NCBI GenBank assembly: GCA_017883235.1
Contig: JADGNY010000010.1
Span: 1-64,000 of the forward strand
Source of the DNA: Thermoanaerobaculia bacterium
Lineage (GTDB): Bacteria; Acidobacteriota; Thermoanaerobaculia; Gp7-AA8
Reading direction: 5' to 3'
Length of the DNA: 64,000 nucleotides
Both the position numbers and the translations under genes were made by a program. Below, in pieces: positions 26,949-34,761 of the stretch (positions within the stretch are counted from its first letter, which is position 1; every line of letters begins with the position of its first letter). The notes under the pieces were generated by a model. It ran no database searches. It had not been told where the DNA came from and was given only the letters and a program-made list of their open reading frames with translations.

Positions 26949-29242
26949 TCCTCCGGAATCGCGGGGATCTGCAGGAAGGCCGGCGTCACCGTGGTGGTGC
27001 CGGTGTTCGTGCCGCGCAGTTCGTCGAGCGACGCGGGCGCGCCGTTGACGACGCGGATACCGAGGACGCGCGGGAGCTGCAGTCCGGTCATGTCGATGCG
27101 CGGCAGAATCGTGCCGCCCTCGTCCGCGAGGATCAGGTTCTCCTGCACGAACTCCACGCCTTTGACGCGCGCGGCGACCGCCGCCAGCTCCAGCGCGATG
27201 ACGGACTTGCCGAGCTTCCAGCCGTTGTCCGGCGCGGAGCCGGCGGCGAAAAGCTGCAGCGGCACGTCAGGAAGCGACTGCACGATGCCGGCGGACGGCG
27301 CGAGGAAGTCGACCAGCTCCGCCTTCACCGCATCGGTGACCGCGGAGTCGACGAAGCCCGCTCCGACTTTGATGCCGACCGAGATCCAGATGCCCGTGTA
27401 CGCGGGCCCGCGCAAGATCACCTCGGTGGTCACGAGCCGGCGAGGATCGAGGTAGCGGCACACGGCGTCGAGGAACGGCTGGCGCGGCAGCGGCGCGTCC
27501 GGCTGCGCCGGATCGTCGAGCGGGACGAGCATCAGCGTCACCGCGCCCGGCATCTCGCCGCCACCGGCGTCGGGCTTGAAGTTGGGAAGCACCTCGACGC
27601 GCGCGATCTCGACGCCGGGCGTGCGCAGCGTCAGCGTGACGAAGTCGGTGGCGGTGACGAGCCGGTCGCGATGCTGCAGATAACGCGCGACCTGCTTTTC
27701 GCCGTCGGACACGCTCTCCGCCTCCGCCCCGCCCCACGTGGCGATGGGGTTGTTGACCTTGAATCCCTCGGGAAGCGACGGCGAGCTGCTGATCGTGGCG
27801 GGACCGACGTTCCCCTGCGCGCCGACCGCGTAGTCGTACGTGGCGCGGATCGTTGCCCCCTCGGGCGGGCGCGCGCCGTGCGTGCCGTCGCCGAAGCGCA
27901 GATCGCCCGACTCCGCGTCGAGCGTGAACACTTTTGAATCCTGCTTGCTGCGCGGCTGAATCGCACCGGGCGCCAGCCGCGCATCGGGCACCGGCACCTC
28001 GGCGCCGGCGGCGAGGAGGTCGTCGGTTTCCGTCCACTGCTGCGCCTCGCCGCCAACCGGCGTGATGGTCAGCTCGACACTTTCCGGCAGCACCGGTGCG
28101 GCCGCGAGCCGCAGCACCTGATCGGGCTCACCGCTGCCGTCCGGCAACGATTCGCTGGTAACGCGCGCGCGCTGCGTGACCGGCACGGCGTTGATGCCCA
28201 TCCAGAGAAAGCTGGCCGTGGCCTCGGACGACAGCGTGACGCGCAGCCAGGTGATGACGCGGGCGTCGACGGCCGGATCTTCGATGGCCGGCGGCAGTCC
28301 ATTCACCCCCGCCTCCAGCGGGTCGATGTTGTTCCAGAGGCGCAGACCCGACGCGTCGGGCAGCGTGACGTCGAGCACCCCGGGGACGGCGAGAAGATCG
28401 CCGTCGGGCCGCGCGGCAAGCGGGCGGTAATCGGCGACGCGCTGGGCGATGTCGTCCGGCAACCCGCCGCTCTGCGGCACGTTCGGAGCGTCGACGCGCA
28501 GCGTGACGCTGCCGGTCGAGGCGAAGGCGCGCCCCGAGGGGAGCGTGGCCGTGCTCTCGGCGAGCGAGGGAACGACGCCGAGGGTCAGCGTGCGATTGGC
28601 GATGACCGTGCGCAACTTGTCGGGCGTGAGACCGGAGCGCGCGTCGGAATCGCGCACCAGCAGCGCCAGCCAGACCGCGCGGTCGACGGTGTCACTGAGC
28701 GAGAACGCGACACCCTCGCGCGTTGGGAACGGCGACGACTGGTACAACTGCGGCTCCAGCTCCGCCGGAGTGCCGCGGTATGACGCGTAGAGCTGCTGGT
28801 AGTACTTCTTCACGTCGGCCGAGGCGTCGGTGATCTTCGATTTGACGTACAGCCGTCCTTCGACGGGGAGGACGTCGACGGCACGCTCGGTGCGGAACGG
28901 CACCTGCCCGGCGCGCACCTCGAGGCCGTCGTTGAGCACCACCGCGCGCGGATCGGTCGACGGCGCGGCATTGGTGATCGTCACCAGGCCCTGCGCCGCC
29001 GTGGCACTGTGCAGCGGGATGCGCAGTAGCTGAAGGAACTTCCTGCGGTTGCGCTCCGGAATCTGGTTCGCGCGGTACAGCAGGCTCTCGGTGAGGAAGG
29101 CGAAGACCTCGACCAGAGTGACGCCGGGATCGCTGCGGTTGAAGTTCGTCCACTCCGGCGTGTGCACCGGAATGCGCGCCAGCGACTCGGCGACCAGATC
29201 GTCGTATTTGCGGTTGTCGATCGGCGACGGTGCGATGGGCAT
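26939..29242 (-). CDS. Baseplate J-like protein (Afp11-like)
   Basis: WTNFNRSDPGVTLVEVFAFLTESLLYRANQIPERNRRKFLQLLRI; VARYLQHRDRLVTATDFVTLTLRTPGVEIARVEVLPNF. Confidence 0.9.
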   Translation of the reverse strand: MPIAPSPIDNRKYDDLVAESLARIPVHTPEWTNFNRSDPGVTLVEVFAFLTESLLYRANQIPERNRRKFLQLLRIPLHSATAAQGLVTITNAAPSTDPRAVVLNDGLEVRAGQVPFRTERAVDVLPVEGRLYVKSKITDASADVKKYYQQLYASYRGTPAELEPQLYQSSPFPTREGVAFSLSDTVDRAVWLALLVRDSDARSGLTPDKLRTVIANRTLTLGVVPSLAESTATLPSGRAFASTGSVTLRVDAPNVPQSGGLPDDIAQRVADYRPLAARPDGDLLAVPGVLDVTLPDASGLRLWNNIDPLEAGVNGLPPAIEDPAVDARVITWLRVTLSSEATASFLWMGINAVPVTQRARVTSESLPDGSGEPDQVLRLAAAPVLPESVELTITPVGGEAQQWTETDDLLAAGAEVPVPDARLAPGAIQPRSKQDSKVFTLDAESGDLRFGDGTHGARPPEGATIRATYDYAVGAQGNVGPATISSSPSLPEGFKVNNPIATWGGAEAESVSDGEKQVARYLQHRDRLVTATDFVTLTLRTPGVEIARVEVLPNFKPDAGGGEMPGAVTLMLVPLDDPAQPDAPLPRQPFLDAVCRYLDPRRLVTTEVILRGPAYTGIWISVGIKVGAGFVDSAVTDAVKAELVDFLAPSAGIVQSLPDVPLQLFAAGSAPDNGWKLGKSVIALELAAVAARVKGVEFVQENLILADEGGTILPRIDMTGLQLPRVLGIRVVNGAPASLDELRGTNTGTTTVTPAFLQIPAIPEECH

Positions 29243-29251
29243 GTCTTTTCC

Positions 29252-29644
29252 TCAACCTCCGAGCTGCACGCGCAGCGTGACTTGCGACGCGGCGCGCGTG
29301 GCCACGAGCTGGTAGTGAACGGTGGCGATGGCGGCCTGCGGATCGCGCGCGTCTTCCTCCACCTCCACGGCGGCGACGGCGACGCGCGGCTCCCACGCCT
29401 GCAGGGCATTTTTGATGCGCTCCTCGATCTCGAAGCGCGTGACCACGGTGTTCGGCTCGAACAGGTAGCGCCGTAATCCGCCGCCGAACTCCGGCAGGTT
29501 CAAGCGCTCGCGCTCCTCGGTGCGCAGGATGATCTCGATGTTCTGCCGGATGTTTTCCTCCCCTTCCGACCACGCCATGCGTCCGTCGGCGCCGACGTGC
29601 GGCGGAAAGGCGATGCCTCGTCCGAACAGTTGGCCTGCGTCCAT
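29252..29644 (-). CDS. gp25/lysozyme-like baseplate wedge protein (Afp9-like)
   Basis: GRGIAFPPHVGADGRMAWSEGEENIRQNIEIILRTEERERLNLPEFGGGLRRYLFEPN. Confidence 0.93.
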   Translation of the reverse strand: MDAGQLFGRGIAFPPHVGADGRMAWSEGEENIRQNIEIILRTEERERLNLPEFGGGLRRYLFEPNTVVTRFEIEERIKNALQAWEPRVAVAAVEVEEDARDPQAAIATVHYQLVATRAASQVTLRVQLGG

Positions 29645-31518
29645 CAGTCGCCTCCCTTTCCGTTGAACTTCGGCACCGGCAGGCAGAGCTGGAAGAACGG
29701 CATCCAGAAAAAGATGATGTCGAACAGCTTGATGAAGATCATCAGGAGGATCAGCGCGCAGATGGTGATGATGGGAATGGAGAACGAGCAGACCATGCCG
29801 ATCTCGACGCCTCCGTCCGTGCACGGTTTCTGATCGACGCTCAGATCCTTGTGCAGCGGGAAGGGGAGCACGGAGAGGATGAGGTCGACGAACGAGACGC
29901 CGCGGAGCGCGCTGACCTGCCCGCAGAGGACGTCGGACATGACGAAGGCCGTGTTCTTGTCGAACTTCCGCAGCCCGGCCGGGGTGGTGTCGGTAGGCAT
30001 GGCGATACGGATCGGGCGCGCCGGCGCATCGGGATCGAAGAAGGCCGCGAGCTGGAACGATGCGGTGGCGTCGCTCACCAGGGGCGGCGAGAAGGTCGTG
30101 CAGTTCGGGCGTTCGAAGACGCAGCGCACGGCGAACCACGCCGAGCGGTGAAGCGAGGCGTTCGCCTGCGCCGCCGCGGCGCTCGGCGCCGGGACGATAC
30201 CGGGCAACTGCACGTCGAGCGCGGCGACGAGCGCGTTCTCGAACGAATCCCGCAGGCCTGTGCCGACCAATCCCGCCGGCGCGCCCTGGCTCGCCTGCAC
30301 GAACTGGAACCGCAGCGACGGCCACCCGGTGGGACTGCTCGACTTGAACACGCCCTTCACGTTTTCGAGCCTGGCCCGCTCGTCGCGGATCGACTTCAGC
30401 GCGGCGGTGAGAAAGACATTGTTCCGCGTGTCCTTCAACCCGGCCAGCGCGTTGTACGCGGCGAGCTTTGTGCCGGTGAGGCCGGCAGGCGACTGCGCGC
30501 CGATGGCCGTCCACACCTCGTGCAGGTTCTCGCTCAGCCAGTCGTCGAGGTCGAGGAGGATGTACCAGGAGATAGTCTGGATCTGATCGTTGGTCAGATC
30601 GATGGCGGTCTGCTTGTGCGCGTCGCGCGCGTCGCGCTGGTCCTGCGTCGACGGCTCGACGATGCTGGTCTGCTGCTGCGCCGACTTGGCCACGTCCTCG
30701 AGGCTGGCCCACGGCCCGACCACCTGTGTCTTGAGCATCATCCGCCGCGCGTCGACAGGCTTCGCGGCGGGCGTCGCGTCGGGATTCGGCATCTTCGCGC
30801 CGAGGAGTGCTTCGCGCTTCGCCACCGGAATCAGTCCGTTGAAGATGCGGCGCCGCCGGCCGTCGATCTCGGTGTACGACAGCGGCGTGAGCGGATACTC
30901 CGTCTCCCCTTCCACCAACGATTTCGCGTCGCTCACCGGCTTCCACTCGTTGCCGATCAGCGCCAGCTCCGTGCAGTGGGCGGGATCGGGATTCACGTCC
31001 GCGGCACCGGGGAGCGGCTGCAGCAGACGGATGACGAAGGCCGCCTTCTCCTGTTTGGTCGTGTCGAGGGTGCGGTCGGGGAGGCCGAGCGTCCGGCAGA
31101 CCAGGCAGGCGGTGACGAGGTAGTAGCGCTGGTGCGATGGGTGGTAGAGCTTGAGCGGCTGCTCGGCCGGCGCGTCGTTCCATGACGTGGTGCGCACGAT
31201 GCCCTGCCGCGCTTCGAGCTTGCGCACCGCCGCCGTCCGCGCGCGATCGAGCGTGCCCGCCAACCCGCCCTTCGGACGCGGCACGACCGCTTCCGCCGCC
31301 GGCTTGCGCCACGTTTCCGGCACGGCCAGGAAGTCGGAGACGCGCCGAGGGTCGGTGTTGACGACGTTCACGAACTGCTGCATGAAGTCGTCATCGGCGA
31401 AACGGAGAATGGCCGGCGTGCGGAAGACGCGGCGCTGGCTCGTGTTGGTGGGACCGTTGAAGTTGTCCCACAGAGTGGCCGGCGACGTCCATTCGAGGTG
31501 CTGTTCCATCGCGCTCAC
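29644..31518 (-). CDS. eCIS-locus protein with hydrophobic C-terminal segment
   Basis: Colinear and overlapping with gp25; C-term CSFSIPIITICALILLMIFIKLFDIIFFWMPFFQLCLPVPKFNGK. Confidence 0.65.
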   Translation of the reverse strand: MSAMEQHLEWTSPATLWDNFNGPTNTSQRRVFRTPAILRFADDDFMQQFVNVVNTDPRRVSDFLAVPETWRKPAAEAVVPRPKGGLAGTLDRARTAAVRKLEARQGIVRTTSWNDAPAEQPLKLYHPSHQRYYLVTACLVCRTLGLPDRTLDTTKQEKAAFVIRLLQPLPGAADVNPDPAHCTELALIGNEWKPVSDAKSLVEGETEYPLTPLSYTEIDGRRRRIFNGLIPVAKREALLGAKMPNPDATPAAKPVDARRMMLKTQVVGPWASLEDVAKSAQQQTSIVEPSTQDQRDARDAHKQTAIDLTNDQIQTISWYILLDLDDWLSENLHEVWTAIGAQSPAGLTGTKLAAYNALAGLKDTRNNVFLTAALKSIRDERARLENVKGVFKSSSPTGWPSLRFQFVQASQGAPAGLVGTGLRDSFENALVAALDVQLPGIVPAPSAAAAQANASLHRSAWFAVRCVFERPNCTTFSPPLVSDATASFQLAAFFDPDAPARPIRIAMPTDTTPAGLRKFDKNTAFVMSDVLCGQVSALRGVSFVDLILSVLPFPLHKDLSVDQKPCTDGGVEIGMVCSFSIPIITICALILLMIFIKLFDIIFFWMPFFQLCLPVPKFNGKGGD

Positions 31519-32231
31519 CAGACGTTCCCCGCCCCAGGCGTGTACGAGGCCGAAGTGATGGCCGGCGTGGTGATGCTGGCGCCGACGAGCAGCGTGGAGC
31601 TGAGCGTCGTGGCGCCGTTGACCGTGACCGCCGAGGCGTTGACGGTCATGGTGCTGGCGTTGATCGTCAGCGCGGCCGAGGTATTGATGGTGATCCCGCT
31701 CGGATCGAGTTTGATCGAGTTGCCGTTGCTGTCGGCGATCTCGATCGAGCCGGGGCCATCCTTCAGCGTGACCTTCTGCCCGCCCGGCGTTTCCGTGATG
31801 AACTGCTCGCGGCCGTCGGTGTCGTCGAGGGTGACCTTCACGCCGTTGCGCGAGCGCAGCACTTTCTTGAAGTTCTTTCCCGCGCTATCCATCGACTCCG
31901 GCGGCGAGTCCTTGCCGTTCCACAGCCCGCCGAGAACGTACGGGCGGCGCACGTCGCCCCCCTCGAAGACGATGAGCACTTCGTCGTCGACGTCGGGAAT
32001 GAACCAACTGCCGCGGTTCTTGCCGCCCATCAGCGTGGCGATGCGCGCCCATGCTTCGTAGCGCTCGTTGCCGGTGTCGGGCGACCACGGAAGCGTGACC
32101 TTCACGCGCCCGAGGCTCTCGGGATCGCTGATGTCGCTGACAATAGCCGGGTAAACGCCGTACCAGCGTCCGCCCAGGCCGTGCGCGTTGCGGCCGGCGA
32201 GAAGCGCTTCGAACAGCGAGGTATCGACCAT
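31515..32231 (-). CDS. Spike protein, gpV/gp5-like OB-fold and beta-helix part
   Basis: WYGVYPAIVSDISDPESLGRVKVTLPW...WFIPDVDDEVLIVFEGGDVRRPYVLGGLWNGKDSPP followed by short beta repeats. Confidence 0.92.
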   Translation of the reverse strand: MVDTSLFEALLAGRNAHGLGGRWYGVYPAIVSDISDPESLGRVKVTLPWSPDTGNERYEAWARIATLMGGKNRGSWFIPDVDDEVLIVFEGGDVRRPYVLGGLWNGKDSPPESMDSAGKNFKKVLRSRNGVKVTLDDTDGREQFITETPGGQKVTLKDGPGSIEIADSNGNSIKLDPSGITINTSAALTINASTMTVNASAVTVNGATTLSSTLLVGASITTPAITSASYTPGAGNVW

Positions 32232-33298
32232 CACTGCACCTTCCCCAGGCCGGGACGCTCGGCGGTGAACTCGCTGCGGAAACCGCCGGGGCCGTCGAAG
32301 GAGTGCTGGACGTCGGCGAGGTAGTACTTGCCGTTGAAGAGCGAGCCGAGGCCGTCGAGCTCGATCCATGTTCCGACGCGCAGCTTCGCGTTCGGCTGCG
32401 CCAGTCCGCGTCCGACGAGGAAGCGCCGCGCCGCCGCCTGGTACCAGGCCTCGGCCTGCGACTTCGCTTCGTCCGAGGTCAGCGGCACGGTGTGCGCCAC
32501 CGCTTCCTCGCGCTTGCCGAACGCGTCGCCGAGGATCTTCGCTCCGGTATCGTCGGCGCCGGCTTCATTGCGCACGGCGGCGTCGTCGGCCTTGTGCTTG
32601 ATGGCCTGCTTGCCGCTGACGTCCCACCCGGCCACGGTGACGCTCGTGCGCTGGTGCGCGAGGTCGGCGGTGGCGGTGAATTGCCGCAGGTCCGCGCCGT
32701 ACTTCAGCTTCAGCGGTGTTCCGTTGCGCGCCGTGCGCGGCTTCGCATAGAGCTTGCGGTCGTCGAGCCACAGCTCCGCGCCGGCGGCGCGGGCGCGCTC
32801 GCGGATGAAGGCCAGGTCGCTCTGATTGACCTGCGCCAGCAGCTTGTGCGTCGGACCGGTGACGTCGACCTGAGGCTGCAGGCCATGATCGCTGGCGATC
32901 CTCTTGATCACATCGCCGTCGCTGACGTCGTTGAACGTCCGCGTGCGCCGGGTCATCCGCAGGTCCTGCAAGCGGTCTTCGAGCAGCACGGCGATCTCCG
33001 GACTGGCGCCTTCGCCGAACTCCGCCTCGATGGCGGAGATGCGGCCGTCGAAGAGCACGTCGCTGTCCAGTTGCAGCCGCAGTGCTTTGCCGAAGTCGAG
33101 CTTCTTGCGGTCGAAGTAGAGGAACCCGATCTGGTTCCCCTTCGGCCCCCAGTTGCCGAAGCGCAGCTCCGCGCGGTAGAGGCCCTGCACGTTCTCCTGG
33201 ACCGACATCTTCAGCAACCCCTGCGCGAGCCCGGAGTCCTCGGTGCCGTCGACGAAGATCGACGGGCGGGTTGCTTTCATCTTGTCGTTCGCGGGCAT
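32231..33298 (-). CDS. gpD-like late control protein (VgrG N-terminal module)
   Basis: DVIKRIASDHGLQPQVDVTGPTHKLLAQVNQSDLAFIRERARAAGAELWLDDRKLYA. Confidence 0.9.
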   Translation of the reverse strand: MPANDKMKATRPSIFVDGTEDSGLAQGLLKMSVQENVQGLYRAELRFGNWGPKGNQIGFLYFDRKKLDFGKALRLQLDSDVLFDGRISAIEAEFGEGASPEIAVLLEDRLQDLRMTRRTRTFNDVSDGDVIKRIASDHGLQPQVDVTGPTHKLLAQVNQSDLAFIRERARAAGAELWLDDRKLYAKPRTARNGTPLKLKYGADLRQFTATADLAHQRTSVTVAGWDVSGKQAIKHKADDAAVRNEAGADDTGAKILGDAFGKREEAVAHTVPLTSDEAKSQAEAWYQAAARRFLVGRGLAQPNAKLRVGTWIELDGLGSLFNGKYYLADVQHSFDGPGGFRSEFTAERPGLGKVQ

Positions 33299-33308
33299 CG
33301 GTCGTTCC

Positions 33309-33494
33309 TCAATGCGCCCACAGCCGCAGCGCGCGTTCGTGCGCGCGCTTGTGCATCACGTGGATCTGGCGCTCCAGCTCGGGGCCGGACTTCGCCCCCC
33401 CGCCGCCGGCGCTCTTCTCCGCGCCGGGTGCGCTCTCCGGCGGCGGTACCGCCTTCGGCTCGAGGGTCAGATCGTTGACGACGACAGTGGCCAT
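33309..33494 (-). CDS. Small eCIS protein (61 aa)
   Basis: Short ORF in conserved position between the LysM and gpD genes; tight spacing. Confidence 0.6.
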   Translation of the reverse strand: MATVVVNDLTLEPKAVPPPESAPGAEKSAGGGGAKSGPELERQIHVMHKRAHERALRLWAH

Positions 33495-33503
33495 TTCGTG
33501 CTC

Positions 33504-34268
33504 CTAATCCAGTTGAATGAGCGGCTTGGTTGCCTGAAAGTCGATGAGCTGCCCCGGTGCCAGACGCCGCGGGTTCTCGATGCCGTTCGCCGAGGCCACG
33601 CTCTGCCAGTCGCGGTTCCCGGCGCCGCCGCTGCCCGCATCGCTGCCGCTGGTGTCGTTCTGCTTCGACAGCGACTGCAGGTTCGACCCCTGCGGTGCGG
33701 CGGTCTGCGGCGCCGTGCCTGCGCGCCGCTTGAACCCCGGCGGCTGCGGCACGTCGTCGTTGAAGGCGAAGGTGGTGATCTTCTGCTGCGTCATGGTGAT
33801 CGTCACCGACGCCCGCAGTGGACGCCCCTCGGCCGAAAAAAGCTCGAGGGTCTCCTCCATCCCTTCCATGATTCCGTCGAACTTGAACGTCCCCCACGAG
33901 AAGCGCACCGCCGGCGGGATGAACTTCTTCGGCTGATTCGGCGGGTCGCCTTTCGGCGTGATGAAGTACGCCACGCGCTGCGTGAGCTGGCGCACGTCCA
34001 TGGTGTCCGGCAGCTCGCCCAGCTCCTGCGTCACATCGAACCAGAGCTGCACGGCGAGCTTGGTCGAGCCGGCGCCGACGAACTGCTGCGCCTGCGAGCC
34101 GCCCTGGTCGCCGCCGCCCTGCGGCTGCTGGATCTGATTGGCGAAGGTCACCTTCAGCGAGTCGGGGTTGAACTGGACCTTCGTCGCTTTGTCGGCGTTG
34201 ATCTTGTTCTGGAAGCGCGTGTCCAGCTCGTACAGCTCGGCCTTGGCCACCTTCAGCGCGTCAGGCAT
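33504..34268 (-). CDS. LysM-domain eCIS protein (Afp7-like)
   Basis: Tail-adaptor-like N-terminus; C-terminal WQSVASANGIENPRRLAPGQLIDFQ LysM signature. Confidence 0.88.
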   Translation of the reverse strand: MPDALKVAKAELYELDTRFQNKINADKATKVQFNPDSLKVTFANQIQQPQGGGDQGGSQAQQFVGAGSTKLAVQLWFDVTQELGELPDTMDVRQLTQRVAYFITPKGDPPNQPKKFIPPAVRFSWGTFKFDGIMEGMEETLELFSAEGRPLRASVTITMTQQKITTFAFNDDVPQPPGFKRRAGTAPQTAAPQGSNLQSLSKQNDTSGSDAGSGGAGNRDWQSVASANGIENPRRLAPGQLIDFQATKPLIQLD

Positions 34269-34761
34269 CGATGCCTCCGCCGCGTTCGATGGTCATCCGC
34301 TGATAGGTGAGCTGCATCTCCTCGATGGCCACCACGCCGGAGCCGGCGCTCATCGGCGGCGCCTTCAGCTTGGTGAGAAGACACTTGTGGAGGACGTAGC
34401 GGACGCGCTCGTCCTTGCCGTCCGGCGTGAGGAGCGAGATGGTGGCCTTGCCGCGGTAGTCGCCGCGCAGTTGCGCCGGAAGCGCCTGCTGCTGCGCGTC
34501 GAACCAGTCCCACAGATCGAGGCTGCTCGGCGTCATGCCGCGCTTGAGCGTGACCTGTCCGTACGTGACCGGACCCAGGAGGCGGATCTGCGAGCCGTTG
34601 TTGCCGCCTTCGCGGATGGTCTTCACATCCATCGTCATCTCCAGGCCGTCGCACTCGGAGAACTTTCCCTCGCAGATCTTCGTGACGTTGAGACCGCTCA
34701 CTTCGATCTGCACGTCGAAGTTGAAGTTGGTGAACGGGTAGACGCTCTTCTGCCCGGCCAT
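34261..34761 (-). CDS. Tail tube protein (Afp5-like)
   Basis: YPFTNFNFDVQIEVSGLNVTKICEGKFSECDGLEMTMDVKTIREGGNN...VTLKRGMTPSSLDLWDWF. Confidence 0.92.
   Translation of the reverse strand: MAGQKSVYPFTNFNFDVQIEVSGLNVTKICEGKFSECDGLEMTMDVKTIREGGNNGSQIRLLGPVTYGQVTLKRGMTPSSLDLWDWFDAQQQALPAQLRGDYRGKATISLLTPDGKDERVRYVLHKCLLTKLKAPPMSAGSGVVAIEEMQLTYQRMTIERGGGIDA

Noticed and set aside
24348-27455. 1035-aa + strand ORF antisense to the tail protein I and baseplate J genes
   Set aside because: Arg/Glu/Val-rich shadow ORF typical of GC-rich antisense frames; the minus strand encodes clear eCIS proteins
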